A stretch of 64,000 nt of DNA, from contig NZ_SGXT01000015.1 of the NCBI RefSeq assembly GCF_004216855.1, forward strand, positions 186,001 to 250,000, read 5' to 3'. Shown here in pieces: positions 9,942 through 21,013 of the stretch. Source of the stretch: Microcella alkaliphila. Lineage in GTDB: Bacteria > Actinomycetota > Actinomycetes > Actinomycetales > Microbacteriaceae. The notes beneath the pieces were generated by a model, which saw only the letters and a list, made by a program, of their open reading frames with translations, was not told where the DNA came from and made no database searches. How positions within the stretch are numbered: the stretch's first letter is position 1; each line of letters begins with the position of its first letter. The position numbers and the translations under genes are program-made.

Positions 9942-10015
9942 TGGGGCTACCAGGACTTGAACCTGGGACCTCTTCGTTATCAGCGAAGCGCTCTAACCGC
10001 CTGAGCTATAGCCCC
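9942..10015 (-). tRNA. tRNA-Ile (anticodon GAT)
   Basis: On the minus strand the 74-nt gene starts GGGGCTATAGCTCAGG, with anticodon loop CTGATAA (GAT), T-arm CCAGGTTCAAGTCCTGG and A73. Its position just after gyrA/DUF3566 is the conserved actinobacterial location for tRNA-Ile and tRNA-Ala. Confidence 0.96.
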
Positions 10016-10099
10016 TCAGACCGGGGATGACTCTACACGACCCGGTCGCCTTCCCCCAATTCGGCCGGGCCTTCGGGGCCCGCCGCGTGGGGGTCGGGA

Positions 10100-10507
10100 T
10101 TAGTTGTTGGTGAAGCCGACAAGCAGACCGCCGGTGACCTTGACGCTGAGGTTGTACAGCAGCGCCGAGATCGCCCCGATCGCGGTCATCGACACGAGGT
10201 TGATGATGCCGAGGATGATCGCGAACAGCATCACCTGGCCGAGCGAGAAGAGTTCGACGATCCTCGGCGCATCGTCGCCGAGGATCTCACCGAACAGTCC
10301 ATCGACCTGTTCCAGGACACCCAGGCTTGAGACCACGACCCAGATGAAGAAGGCGGCGACGACGAGCACGATCGCACCGCACAGGGCGATGAGGAACGAC
10401 AGCTTCACGGCCGACCAGAAGTCGATGTAGACGAGCTTCAGCCGCACCTGCTTCGCGCCCACGGTGCGCTGCGATTTGCGCTGCAGCTTTTCGGCGACAG
10501 TACTCAC
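10100..10507 (-). CDS. DUF3566 membrane protein
   Basis: A 135-aa protein with a basic, soluble N-terminus (about 1-30) and two or three transmembrane helices, one near residues 35-60 and another near 90-125. DUF3566 proteins are actinobacterial and almost always follow gyrA, as here. The GTG start overlaps the gyrA stop by 4 bp (GTGA), so it is probably co-translated with gyrase. The function is unknown; its linkage to gyrA suggests a membrane role tied to chromosome or division processes, which is inference. Confidence 0.9.
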   Translation of the reverse strand: MSTVAEKLQRKSQRTVGAKQVRLKLVYIDFWSAVKLSFLIALCGAIVLVVAAFFIWVVVSSLGVLEQVDGLFGEILGDDAPRIVELFSLGQVMLFAIILGIINLVSMTAIGAISALLYNLSVKVTGGLLVGFTNN

Positions 10508-13074
10508 GAGGCGGTATCCTTCCCAGCGTCCGCAGCCGGGTCGGTTGCGGGTTCGGTGCCGTCGGTTGTGTCTACCGTATCGGCGTCGGTGTTCGCCAGA
10601 TTTCGCTCACTGTTGCGCGCGATGGCGATGATGCGGTCGTCGTCGTCCGCGCGGGCGAAGACGACACCCATGGTGTCGCGGCCCTTTGCGGGCACTTCGG
10701 CCACCGAGGAGCGTACCACCTTGCCACCGGCCATAACCACGAGAACCTCATCATTGTCGCCGACGATGAGGGCGCCGGCGAGGCCCCCGCGATCGTCGCT
10801 GAGTTTCGCCACCTTGATGCCAAGGCCGCCACGACCCTGAACTCGGTACTGGTCAACGGCGGTGCGCTTGGCATAGCCGCCCTCGGTGACGACGAAGACG
10901 TAGCCGTCGTCGGTCACGACGTCGGCGGCGAGCAGTTCGTCATCGCCGCGGAACTTCATGCCCGTGACCCCCGCCGTCGACCGACCCATCGGGCGCAGGG
11001 CCTGGTCGTTCGCGGTGAAGCGCACCGACATTCCGGCGCGCGAGACGAGCAGGATGTCGCTGGTGTCGTCGGTGAGCATGGCCGACACGAGCTCGTCGCC
11101 CTCGCGCAGGTTGATGGCGATGATGCCGCCCGTGCGGTTGGTGTCGTACTCAACGAGCGCCGTCTTCTTGATTTGACCGCCGCGGGTGGCCAACACCAGG
11201 TAGGGCGCCGCCTGATAGTCGGGGATGTCGAGAATCTGGGCGATCTCTTCGTCGGGTTGCAGGGCGAGCAGGTTGGCGACGTGCTGGCCCTTCGCGTCGC
11301 GTCCGGCCTCCTGAATCTCGTAGGTCTTCAGGCGATAGACGCGGCCGGTGGTCGTGAAGAACAACAGCCAGTGATGTGTTGTCGTGACGAAGAAGTGCTC
11401 GACGACGTCGTCGGCGCGCAGCTGCGCACCGCGCACGCCCTTCCCGCCTCGGTGCTGCGAGCGGTAATTGTCGCTGCGGGTGCGCTTGATGTAGCCACCG
11501 CGGGTGACGGTCACCACCATCTCTTCGACCGGTATCAGGTCTTCGACGCTCATGTCGCCGTCGAACCCGAACATGATCTCGGTGCGACGGTCGTCGCCGT
11601 AGCGCGCCACGATCTCGGTCAGCTCGTCGCTGATGATCTCGCGCTGGCGCTCGGGGCTCGCGAGGATCTCCTTGTAGTCGGCGATCAGGCGCTCTAGCTC
11701 GTCGGCCTGCTCCTGAATCTTCTGCCGCTCGAGGGCCGCCAAGCGCCGCAGCTGCAGGTTCAGAATCGCGGTGGCCTGCAGTTCGTCGACGTCAAGCAAC
11801 GCCATCAGGCCGTCGCGCGCCTCTTCCGTGGTCTGCGAGCGGCGGATGAGCGCGATGACCTCGTCGAGAGCATCCAGTGCCTTCAGGTACCCGCGCAAAA
11901 TGTGCGCGTCCGCTTCCGCCTTCTTCAGGCGGTACTCGGTGCGGCGAACGATCACCTCGACCTGGTGTTCCACCCAGTACGAGATGAACTGGTCGAGCGT
12001 GAGCGTGCGCGGAACCCCGTCGACGATCGCGAGCATGTTCGCGCCGAAGTTGTCTTGTAGCTGCGTCTGCTTGTACAGGTTGTTCAACACGACACGAGCA
12101 ACGGCATCCCGCTTCAAGACGATGACGAGACGCTGACCGGTGCGACCCGACGACTCGTCGCGGATGTCGGCGATGCCGGCAAGCTTGCCGTCCTTTACCA
12201 GGTCGGCGATCTTGATCGCCAGGTTGTCGGGGTTTACCTGGTACGGCAGCTCGGTGATCACGAGGCACGTGCGGTTCTGGATCTCTTCGACCGTGACGAC
12301 CGCGCGCATGGTGATCGAACCGCGGCCGGTGCGGTAGGCGTCCTGGATGCCCTTGACGCCGAGGATCTGCGCGCCCGTCGGGAAGTCGGGGCCCTTGACG
12401 CGCTGCAGGCACGCATCCAGCAGCTCCTCGCGCGACGCGTCAGGATTCGCCAGGTGCCAGAGGGCAGCGTCGGCCACCTCGCGCAGGTTGTGCGGCGGAA
12501 TGTTCGTCGCCATACCCACCGCGATGCCGACCGACCCGTTGACGAGCAGGTTCGGGAAGCGCGAGGGAAGGATAGACGGCTCCTGCGTGCGACCGTCGTA
12601 GTTGTCGTGGAAGTCGACGGTCTCCTCGTCGATGTCGCGCACCATCTCCATGGCGAGCGGGGCCATCTTCGTCTCGGTGTACCGAGGGGCAGCCGCGCCG
12701 TCGTTGCCGGGTGAGCCAAAGTTTCCCTGACCCGCCGCGAGCGGGTAGCGCATCGACCACGGCTGCACGAGGCGCACGAGCGCGTCGTAGATCGCCGAGT
12801 CGCCGTGCGGGTGGAACTGCCCCATCACGTCGCCGACGACGCGCGAACACTTCGAGAACGCCTTGTCGGGGCGGTAGCCGCCGTCGTACATCGCGTACAG
12901 CACGCGGCGGTGCACGGGCTTCAGGCCATCGCGCACGTCGGGCAACGCTCGACCGACGATGACGCTCATCGCGTAGTCGAGGTACGACCGCTGCATCTCG
13001 AGCTGCAGGTCGACCTGCGTGATGCGGCCGCCGGCGCCGAAGTCCTCGTCAGTAGCGGTGGGCTCGTCAGCCAT
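10504..13074 (-). CDS. gyrA: DNA gyrase subunit A
   Basis: An 856-aa type IIA topoisomerase subunit that cuts and rejoins DNA to introduce negative supercoils with GyrB. Catalytic Tyr132 is in AAPRYTE. The quinolone-resistance region reads [10 protein letters not shown], with Ser93 and Asp97 at the positions of E. coli Ser83 and Asp87, the susceptible residues. The GyrA box QHRGGKG in the C-terminal beta-pinwheel is intact, and an acidic Asp/Thr-rich tail follows. No intein interrupts it. It lies 56 bp downstream of gyrB and is coupled to the DUF3566 gene. Confidence 0.98.
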   Translation of the reverse strand: MADEPTATDEDFGAGGRITQVDLQLEMQRSYLDYAMSVIVGRALPDVRDGLKPVHRRVLYAMYDGGYRPDKAFSKCSRVVGDVMGQFHPHGDSAIYDALVRLVQPWSMRYPLAAGQGNFGSPGNDGAAAPRYTETKMAPLAMEMVRDIDEETVDFHDNYDGRTQEPSILPSRFPNLLVNGSVGIAVGMATNIPPHNLREVADAALWHLANPDASREELLDACLQRVKGPDFPTGAQILGVKGIQDAYRTGRGSITMRAVVTVEEIQNRTCLVITELPYQVNPDNLAIKIADLVKDGKLAGIADIRDESSGRTGQRLVIVLKRDAVARVVLNNLYKQTQLQDNFGANMLAIVDGVPRTLTLDQFISYWVEHQVEVIVRRTEYRLKKAEADAHILRGYLKALDALDEVIALIRRSQTTEEARDGLMALLDVDELQATAILNLQLRRLAALERQKIQEQADELERLIADYKEILASPERQREIISDELTEIVARYGDDRRTEIMFGFDGDMSVEDLIPVEEMVVTVTRGGYIKRTRSDNYRSQHRGGKGVRGAQLRADDVVEHFFVTTTHHWLLFFTTTGRVYRLKTYEIQEAGRDAKGQHVANLLALQPDEEIAQILDIPDYQAAPYLVLATRGGQIKKTALVEYDTNRTGGIIAINLREGDELVSAMLTDDTSDILLVSRAGMSVRFTANDQALRPMGRSTAGVTGMKFRGDDELLAADVVTDDGYVFVVTEGGYAKRTAVDQYRVQGRGGLGIKVAKLSDDRGGLAGALIVGDNDEVLVVMAGGKVVRSSVAEVPAKGRDTMGVVFARADDDDRIIAIARNSERNLANTDADTVDTTDGTEPATDPAADAGKDTAS

Positions 13075-13130
13075 CGGATTCCTTTGCGTGGTGATGTTCG
13101 GGAGGCTCGGTGCGCGTCACGCGCAATGCA

Positions 13131-15197
<2,067 letters not shown>

Positions 15198-15704
15198 TCA
15201 GCCGTAGGTATCGCGTGGACCGCGCCCCGGGATCGATCGAGGCCCCCGCTTCCAACTGGGGGCACTCGGGCCAATAAATCGGATGCTCGTGATCTGAGCA
15301 TCCGGGAATCGCTTCGTGATCGACGTGACCATGTCGCCACGCATCATGCGCAGCTGGGTCGCCCACGCGGTCGAGTCGCACTGCACCGACAACACACCAT
15401 CGTCGATCCCGACCGGCTCCGTGTGCGATGCCACCTCTGGTCCCACGAGATCGGACCACGACGCCAGCAAGTCGCCTCTCGCCAGCGGCGATGTCCACCC
15501 CATGGTTCGGCTGACACCCTCGAGCACGTCACCCAGACCCGCGGGGTCGCGTCCCGAGCCGTAGGGAGTCGACGACCCAGCCGTTTTCTGCGAGCGGCGC
15601 CGAGCATCCCGCGATCGAAGCGCCGGGTCGCCAAACACGCGCTGCAGCCGGCGATATACGGCGCTTGCCTCGCTCTCGGGCGCGGTCGCGTCATCGGCGG
15701 TCAC
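15198..15704 (-). CDS. DUF721 protein, DciA-like
   Basis: A 168-aa protein with the DUF721 region (about 65-160), including WSDLVGPEVASHTEP and LSVQCDSTAWATQLRMM. Proteins with this domain include DciA, the ancestral helicase operator that helps load DnaB in bacteria lacking DnaC or DnaI. No dnaC or dnaI is seen here, so a helicase-loading role is plausible. The GTG start overlaps the recF stop (GTGA). Some orthologues at this site are annotated only as zinc-ribbon-like or RecF-operon proteins. The family call is firm and the function inferred. Confidence 0.88.
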   Translation of the reverse strand: MTADDATAPESEASAVYRRLQRVFGDPALRSRDARRRSQKTAGSSTPYGSGRDPAGLGDVLEGVSRTMGWTSPLARGDLLASWSDLVGPEVASHTEPVGIDDGVLSVQCDSTAWATQLRMMRGDMVTSITKRFPDAQITSIRFIGPSAPSWKRGPRSIPGRGPRDTYG

Positions 15705-16882
15705 GCGTCACCACCCGCATGATCGTCGCCGGGCTGGTCCGAGGCCTGGATGGTGCCCGCCACGATCGGGATGCGCGTGGCGGCCAAGCGCTCGGGCACA
15801 TCGTTCTCGACCGCGGCCGTGATCAGCACCTGCTCGAAATCGGCAACGGCATCGGCGAGACGTTCGCGACGCCCCTCGTCGAGTTCGGCGAACACGTCGT
15901 CGAGAATCACGATCGGGTCCCCCGCGACCGCGTCCGCCCGCAGTACCCGCGCCGCCGCAAGCTTGAGCGCGAGAGCGTACGACCAACTCTCACCGTGACT
16001 CGCGTGCGTGCGCGCGGGGAGACCATTCAACGTCAGCACGAGATCGTCGCGATGCGGGCCCACCAGAGTGACCGCTCGCTCGAGCTCCGCTCGACGCCGT
16101 TCTGCGAGGGAAAAACGAAACTGCGCAGCGGCACGCTCCGCATCGAGTTCGTCGCTGTCATCGAGCGGCGCATCCCCGGACGGGTCCACGGCCGAGTGAC
16201 GAAGTCCGAGAGTTGCGGCGTGGTCGTCACCGGCGACCGCGGCGTATCCCGCCGTGAGATGAGGCCGAAGCTCTGCCACGAGCGCGACGCGCGCCGCCAT
16301 GATCTCGACACCGAGCGTGACCAGGCGCTCATCCCAGACATCGAGTGTGGTCAACGCATCGGGCGACAGGCGGGATGCTCGGGCCGACTTCAAGAGAGAG
16401 TTCCGTTGCCGAAGTACCCGGTCGTAGTCGCCGAGGGTGCCGGCCATGCGCGGAGAACGCTGAACGACGAGCGCATCAAGAAAGCTGCGTCGCCCGGACG
16501 GTTCACCTCGCACGAGCGCGAGGTCTTCTGGCGCGAAGAGCACGGTGTGCACGTAGCGAGGAAGCTCGCGCATCCGTACGACAGAGCCGTTGACCTGTGC
16601 GCGGTTCGCTCCCGACGTGTTGAGGTGCAATTCCACGACGATGGCGCGGTCGTCGTGGGCGACGCGCATGCGCACGATCGCGGCCTCCTCGCCGGCGCGC
16701 ACGAGCGCGGCATCGCCGGCGACGCGGTGCGAGCCGCCGAGAGACGGATAACTGATCGCCTCAACGAGGTTGGTTTTTCCTTGACCGTTCCGCCCGATAA
16801 GCAGTGTGGGGCCGGCAGTCAGGGCGAGTTCTGCGCGAGCGTAGTTGCGAAAGTCGGCGAGGCTCAGGTGAGTGACGTGCAC
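15701..16882 (-). CDS. recF: DNA replication and repair protein RecF
   Basis: A 393-aa SMC-like ATPase that loads RecA at gaps with RecO and RecR. The Walker A motif GRNGQGKTN is at 30-38, and the Walker B/D-loop region VILDDVFAELDEGRR is near the C-terminus. The GTG at 16882 is chosen since it gives the family N-terminus (M)HVTHLSLADFRNY; the frame stays open upstream to 17236, but that would run through dnaN. Gap to dnaN is 22 bp and the stop overlaps the next gene by 4 bp. Confidence 0.95.
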   Translation of the reverse strand: MHVTHLSLADFRNYARAELALTAGPTLLIGRNGQGKTNLVEAISYPSLGGSHRVAGDAALVRAGEEAAIVRMRVAHDDRAIVVELHLNTSGANRAQVNGSVVRMRELPRYVHTVLFAPEDLALVRGEPSGRRSFLDALVVQRSPRMAGTLGDYDRVLRQRNSLLKSARASRLSPDALTTLDVWDERLVTLGVEIMAARVALVAELRPHLTAGYAAVAGDDHAATLGLRHSAVDPSGDAPLDDSDELDAERAAAQFRFSLAERRRAELERAVTLVGPHRDDLVLTLNGLPARTHASHGESWSYALALKLAAARVLRADAVAGDPIVILDDVFAELDEGRRERLADAVADFEQVLITAAVENDVPERLAATRIPIVAGTIQASDQPGDDHAGGDA

Positions 16883-16904
16883 AGCGCTGCGGGTGCGCCG
16901 CGCA

Positions 16905-18047
16905 CTAGCGCAGCAACAGGTTGGGCTGCAGCAGGTACCGGTAGCTGTCGGAGCCGGCCTGGTCCTTCGAGGTCTGGCTGGTGATGAGCACCGGGCCGGG
17001 CTTGCCGGGGTTGTCGGTCTTCGTGAACGAGATACGCACGAACTCCGAGTGCACGGCAGACAGCCCGTCGATGAGGAATTGGGGCTTGAGTGACACGACC
17101 GTGCTCTCCCCCGAGAGGTGTGCGTCGATCGTCTCTTGCGCCTGCGCGTTCTCACTGCCGATCGCTTCCAGCGTGAGGCCATCTTCGCTGAAGCTGTACC
17201 GAAGCGCGGCATCACGCTCGAGCACGAGGGCGACACGACGGGTCGCTTCGATGAGCTCAGCGGTGTTCATCACGGCGTAGTTTTCAGGTGACTCGGGGAA
17301 CAAGCGCTTGACGGGTGGGAAGTTTCCCTTGATCAACAGGGATGTCACGGTCTTGTTGTCGGCAGAAAAGGCGATGAGCTCACGGTCGCCACCGCTCACG
17401 ATGGTCACGGTGATCTGCGCTGAATGGGCAAAGATCTTCGCGGTCTCGGACAGCGTGCGCGCGGGGACGAGCGCTGTCGTGCCGTCACTCGTGCCGGTGG
17501 ATTCCCAGTCGATACCGCGCACGGCAACGCGGTAGCGATCGGTGGCGACCAGCGACAGGGACGTGCCTGACGTTTCCAGCTGCACACCCGTGATGACCGG
17601 CGTCACGTCGTCGCGCGAGGCGGCAACGGCGACCTGCGAGACGGCGTCGCTGAACGCCTCGCCGGGAAGAAGCCCGCTGTCACCGTCGATCACGGGAAGG
17701 CTCGGATACTCCTCGACCGGCATGAGCGACAGCGCGAAACGTGCAGAGCCGCAGCGAACGGCGACCTTGTTGTCGTCGAGCGAAAACTCGACGGGGGCGT
17801 TCGGCAGCCGCGACGCAATGTCGGCGAGCAAACGCCCGGATACAAGAACGGTGCCATCGCTCTCGACATCGGCCGTGATGCTCGTCTGCGCCGAGACTTC
17901 GTAGTCGAACGACGACAGAGTGACCGTGCCGTTCTCTGCCCGGAGGAGTACGCCCGACAGGATCGGCAGTGTGGTGCGTTGGGGAAGCAGGCGAACGGCG
18001 AACGACACGGCGTCGCTGAAGACATCGCGATTGACCTGGAACTTCAC
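16905..18047 (-). CDS. dnaN: DNA polymerase III sliding clamp (beta subunit)
   Basis: A 380-aa ring-forming processivity clamp for DNA polymerase III. It begins (M)KFQVNRDVFSDAVSFAVRLL and contains the three repeated clamp folds; the C-terminus SYRYLLQPNLLLR closes the third domain. The GTG at 18047 is chosen because GAAGAGGGA lies upstream at SD distance and because it matches the usual clamp N-terminus; an upstream in-frame start at 18143 would extend into origin DNA. It is separated from dnaA by the 457-bp origin region. Confidence 0.97.
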   Translation of the reverse strand: MKFQVNRDVFSDAVSFAVRLLPQRTTLPILSGVLLRAENGTVTLSSFDYEVSAQTSITADVESDGTVLVSGRLLADIASRLPNAPVEFSLDDNKVAVRCGSARFALSLMPVEEYPSLPVIDGDSGLLPGEAFSDAVSQVAVAASRDDVTPVITGVQLETSGTSLSLVATDRYRVAVRGIDWESTGTSDGTTALVPARTLSETAKIFAHSAQITVTIVSGGDRELIAFSADNKTVTSLLIKGNFPPVKRLFPESPENYAVMNTAELIEATRRVALVLERDAALRYSFSEDGLTLEAIGSENAQAQETIDAHLSGESTVVSLKPQFLIDGLSAVHSEFVRISFTKTDNPGKPGPVLITSQTSKDQAGSDSYRYLLQPNLLLR

Positions 18048-18205
18048 GTCGAATCCCTCTTCCGTCGGGCGGTCCGGGAGTGCCGGGATTCCCATACTGG
18101 CACAGCGCCTCCCCGAAGAGTTTGTCGTTCGCTCCCCGGACAAGGGTTATCCCCGAATCACATCAGAGAAGAACAAGAAATAAGAGCGTTAACCGCTGTG
18201 CACAG

Positions 18206-18214
18206 TGTGGACAA
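18206..18214 (-). promoter_or_regulatory. DnaA box, exact TTGTCCACA
   Basis: TGTGGACAA on the plus strand is the complement of TTGTCCACA, the preferred box in high-GC actinobacteria. It lies in oriC beside the A-rich segment. Confidence 0.8.
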
Positions 18215-18375
18215 CGACGCCAGATGCCCGGAATCTCGGGAAACCACATGTGTGTAACTTGTGGAATCACCTCTCGACACGGCGGAAAGTTAAGGGGATG
18301 ACGGACGCCTGCCCCGAGCATCCGCTCACAGCCGTGCGCGGCGTTTCCGCAATCCATCCCCAAGCGCCCTCGGCG

Positions 18376-18384
18376 TTTTCCACA
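18376..18384 (+). promoter_or_regulatory. DnaA box TTTTCCACA
   Basis: It matches TTWTCCACA and is followed within 22 bp by two degenerate boxes at 18387-18395 and 18397-18405, forming a small array. Confidence 0.75.
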
Positions 18385-18443
18385 GGCTGTCCCCAGTGTG
18401 GGAAATGACGCCTGAACCTGAGGTTCTTCTGTGACGACACGAC

Positions 18444-18468
18444 AAAAGGCCCGAATCCCGGGGTTTTT
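18444..18468 (-). terminator. Possible terminator after dnaA
   Basis: On the minus strand AAAA-CCCG and CGGG-TTTT halves can pair with an internal two-base mismatch, ending in a short T-run. It lies about 35-60 bp past the dnaA stop. It may isolate the origin from dnaA transcription. Confidence 0.45.
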
Positions 18469-18504
18469 CTTGCTGGATGCTCGCTGTGAGCGGTCGCGGA
18501 ATCG

Positions 18505-19923
18505 CTAGCTGTAGCGGTGGTTCTGCTTAATTCGGCTGGTCAGCTCGGTGACCTGGTTGTAGATCGAGCGCCGCTCCTTCATGAGCTCACTGATCTTCTT
18601 GTTGGCGTACATCACCGTGGTGTGGTCGCGGTTGCCGAACAGCTGGCCGATCTTCGGGAGAGACAGGTTGGTCAGCTCGCGGCACAGGTACATCGCGATC
18701 TGCCGGGCCGTGGCGACCGCCTGCGACCGCGAAGAGCCGTACAGATCGTCGACCGTGAGCTTGAAGTACGCCGCGGTGTGATTGATGATGTCGACCGGCG
18801 CGATCACGTTGTCTTCATCGAGGGTGATCAGGTCTTTGAGAACGGTCTGCACGAGCTGCAGGTCGACCGGCGTCCGGTTCAGGTTCGCGAACGCGGTGAC
18901 GCGGATGAGCGTCCCTTCGAGCTCGCGGATGTTACTGGAGACCTTCGAGGCCATGTACTCGAGTACGTCGTCGCGCACCTGCAGTCGATCGTTTTGCGCC
19001 TTCTTTCGGAGGATCGCGATGCGGGTTTCGAGATCCGGCGCCTGCACATCGGTGATGAGACCCCACTCGAAGCGGCTGCGCATCCGGTCTTCGAAGCCAG
19101 TGAGGTGTTTGGGGGGCAGGTCGGACGTGATGACCACCTGCTTGTTGTGATCGTGCAGCGTATTGAACGTGTGGAAGAAGGCTTCCTGAGTCGAGTCCTT
19201 CCCCTGCAGGAACTGGATGTCGTCGATCAGCAGGATGTCGATCTCGCGGTAGCGCGATTGGAACAGGCTTGCGCGATTGTTGGCGATCGAGTTGATGAAG
19301 TCGTTCGTGAACTCTTCTGAGCTCACGTAGCGCACACGGATACCCGGGTACAGGTTTTCGGCGTAGTGGCCGATGGCGTGCAACAGGTGCGTCTTTCCGA
19401 GCCCCGATTCTCCATAGACGAAGAGAGGGTTGTAGGCCTTCGCCGGCGCTTCAGCAACGGCGACCGCTGCGGCGTGCGCGAAGCGGTTCGAGCCGCCGAT
19501 GACGAAGTTGTCGAAGCTGTATTTGTCGTTCAACCGGCTGTCGCCGCGACGGGATGCCACATCGATCGGTGCCGGCGGCGCCGGCTGCTCGATGTAGCCG
19601 GATGCTGTGGGCTGGTCGCTGATATCCGGTGCACTGTCGAAGGCCTCTGCTTGCATTTCGGGGTTCACGACAATGGCGAAGTTGGAGGCGTCGTCCCCGG
19701 CGACCGTGGTGATGGCGGCGAGCAGGGGCAAGCGGATGCGCTGCTCCAGCATCCCTCGGGTCAGCTCGTTCGGTACCTCGAGATACAGCGTGCCGGCCAT
19801 AATGCCGCGCGGAACGACGAGGTTGATGAAGCCGATGAGCTGCGGAGTGATGCGGTCATCCGCCACGAGGTGCGCCTTCACCGAATCCCACATCGCGCCT
19901 ATGGGTTCGGTGTCGTCGGTCAT
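18505..19923 (-). CDS. dnaA: Chromosomal replication initiator DnaA
   Basis: A 472-aa AAA+ initiator that binds DnaA boxes and melts oriC. Domain I (about 1-90) opens MTDDTEPIGAMWDSVKAHL; domain II is a short linker rich in Pro, Ala and Ser; domain III has Walker A GESGLGKTH at 171-179 and Walker B ILLIDDIQFL. Domain IV carries the DnaA signature GNRDHTTVMYANKKI that contacts the box. The ATG at 19923 gives a standard N-terminus. Leader and promoter are in the 275-bp gap shared with divergent rpmH. Confidence 0.98.
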   Translation of the reverse strand: MTDDTEPIGAMWDSVKAHLVADDRITPQLIGFINLVVPRGIMAGTLYLEVPNELTRGMLEQRIRLPLLAAITTVAGDDASNFAIVVNPEMQAEAFDSAPDISDQPTASGYIEQPAPPAPIDVASRRGDSRLNDKYSFDNFVIGGSNRFAHAAAVAVAEAPAKAYNPLFVYGESGLGKTHLLHAIGHYAENLYPGIRVRYVSSEEFTNDFINSIANNRASLFQSRYREIDILLIDDIQFLQGKDSTQEAFFHTFNTLHDHNKQVVITSDLPPKHLTGFEDRMRSRFEWGLITDVQAPDLETRIAILRKKAQNDRLQVRDDVLEYMASKVSSNIRELEGTLIRVTAFANLNRTPVDLQLVQTVLKDLITLDEDNVIAPVDIINHTAAYFKLTVDDLYGSSRSQAVATARQIAMYLCRELTNLSLPKIGQLFGNRDHTTVMYANKKISELMKERRSIYNQVTELTSRIKQNHRYS

Positions 19924-20007
19924 GGCGCAGTGTCCCTCTCGTTGATGCAGGTCGGTGTGACGGTGCGGGGACGACGTCGAGCATCCCTCTGGCAGGCCGT
20001 TCGCCTA

Positions 20008-20036
20008 CTGTAGTTCTCTCGCCGTGTCGTTACCAC
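20008..20036 (-). promoter_or_regulatory. Putative dnaA promoter
   Basis: On the minus strand TACAGT (20013-20008) is a good -10 box. TGGTAA lies 17 bp upstream at 20036-20031 as a weak -35 (three of six). It would give a dnaA leader of about 75-80 nt. No convincing DnaA box was seen around it. Confidence 0.5.
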
Positions 20037-20082
20037 TGGTGTGGCTGATGCTCGCGATAATGCGTGGCTCGCCCGATCCCGT

Positions 20083-20111
20083 TTGACCGGGGGTGTCGCG
20101 AAGCCTATTGT
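20083..20111 (+). promoter_or_regulatory. rpmH operon promoter
   Basis: TTGACC (20083-20088) and TATTGT (20106-20111) are separated by exactly 17 bp, the best sigma-70-type match seen in this gap. It predicts an rpmH leader of about 80 nt. Confidence 0.7.
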
Positions 20112-20198
20112 TAACCGGTTGACTTCTGCCGTGCGGCGCGCGCCCACGAGCCAGCAGACCCCACATCGTCGCTCCCTCGAGGGGCCGAGGAGACCATC

Positions 20199-20336
20199 AT
20201 GAGCAAGCGTACGTTCCAGCCCAACAACCGCCGCCGCGCCAAGGTGCACGGCTTCCGCCTTCGCATGCGCACCCGCGCCGGCCGCGCGATCCTCGCGAAC
20301 CGCCGTCGCAAGGGCCGCACCGAACTCTCGGCCTAA
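20199..20336 (+). CDS. rpmH: 50S ribosomal protein L34
   Basis: A 45-aa highly basic ribosomal protein, [19 protein letters not shown] onward, of normal family length and ending in [11 protein letters not shown]. The Shine-Dalgarno-like GAGGAGA lies 6 nt upstream of the ATG. It leads the conserved rpmH-rnpA-yidD-yidC-jag-rsmG-parA-parB series rightward from the origin. Confidence 0.98.
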   Translation: MSKRTFQPNNRRRAKVHGFRLRMRTRAGRAILANRRRKGRTELSA

Positions 20337-20350
20337 GGCGCCGTCGCGTC

Positions 20351-20689
20351 GTGCTCGCCCGCGCCCACCGGGTGAGGTCGGGTTCCGACTTCCGCGAGAC
20401 GATGCGCCGCGGGCGCAAGACTGCAACCCCCACGGCCGTCGTCTACGCCCGCAGCGGCGAAGAAACCGCCCCCGCCCGCTTCGGCATCATCGTGTCGAAA
20501 GCTGTCGGGGGCGCTGTTGTGCGCAATCGGATCAAGCGGCGGGTGCGCGCGATCTGCGCGAACGTCGCCCCGAGCATCCCGGCTGGTACTGCGGTGGTGA
20601 TCCGCATGCTCCCAGCGGCAGCCGAGGTCACCTGGGATACCCTGCGGGAGCAGCTGACCACAACCATCCGGCGGGCGGTGAATGCGTGA
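20351..20689 (+). CDS. rnpA: Ribonuclease P protein component
   Basis: A 112-aa basic protein that, with RNase P RNA, trims tRNA 5' ends. It starts at GTG 20351, 14 bp after rpmH, and shows the family opening RVRSGSDFRETMRRGRK and the RNR-type motif VVRNRIKRRVRAI, which binds the catalytic RNA. There is no clear SD; translation may depend on coupling with rpmH. Its stop overlaps the yidD start (GTGA). Confidence 0.95.
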   Translation: MLARAHRVRSGSDFRETMRRGRKTATPTAVVYARSGEETAPARFGIIVSKAVGGAVVRNRIKRRVRAICANVAPSIPAGTAVVIRMLPAAAEVTWDTLREQLTTTIRRAVNA

Positions 20690-21006
20690 CAGACCAGCCC
20701 CTGGTGCGTGCCTTCCGACTCGTGGCGCTCGTTCCGCGCAACATCGTCGTGGCGCTCCTCCACGTATACCGCGCGGTCATCTCCCCGCTCTACGGGGATG
20801 TGTGTCGGTACTACCCCAGCTGTTCGGCGTACGGGTTGACGTCGGTCCAGCAGCACGGCGTTGTTCGCGGAGGCTGGTTGACTGTGCGGCGACTTGCGCG
20901 GTGCCACCCGTGGGCCGCTGGCGGGGTCGATGACCCGCCGGCGCGCGAACACTCCCCGTACCGCCTCACCCGCTTTGGCTTCATCGTCCTCGACAGAAAG
21001 GCATAA
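20686..21006 (+). CDS. yidD: Membrane protein insertion efficiency factor YidD
   Basis: A 106-aa protein with the YidD core YRAVISPLYGDVCRYYPSCS and the Gly/Pro-rich GGVDDPP region. The conserved cysteine pair and Ser-Tyr pattern are intact. YidD is thought to assist YidC in inserting membrane proteins; an N-terminal amphipathic helix associates it with the inner membrane face. The GTG start overlaps rnpA by 4 bp, and the stop lies 7 bp before yidC. Confidence 0.93.
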   Translation: MTDQPLVRAFRLVALVPRNIVVALLHVYRAVISPLYGDVCRYYPSCSAYGLTSVQQHGVVRGGWLTVRRLARCHPWAAGGVDDPPAREHSPYRLTRFGFIVLDRKA

Positions 21007-21013
21007 CCCCGTC

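Larger units (their letters stand above)
18048..18504. other. oriC: Replication origin oriC (dnaA-dnaN intergenic region)
   Basis: A 457-bp stretch without a gene lies between dnaN and dnaA, the classic actinobacterial origin position. It has an exact TGTGGACAA (complement of TTGTCCACA) at 18206-18214 and TTTTCCACA at 18376-18384. Weaker boxes are at 18147-18155 (TTATCCCCG), 18387-18395 (CTGTCCCCA) and 18397-18405 (TGTGGGAAA). An A-rich run near 18168-18193 could be the unwinding element. The boxes lie on both strands. Confidence 0.85.

Noticed and set aside
15665-16984. 439-codon plus-strand open frame opposite recF
   Set aside because: recF motifs on the minus strand are clear; this frame has no coherent protein features.
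18414-18426. Palindrome GAACCTGAGGTTC considered as a LexA box
   Set aside because: Actinobacterial SOS boxes follow TCGAAC(N4)GTTCGA; the spacing and core here do not fit.
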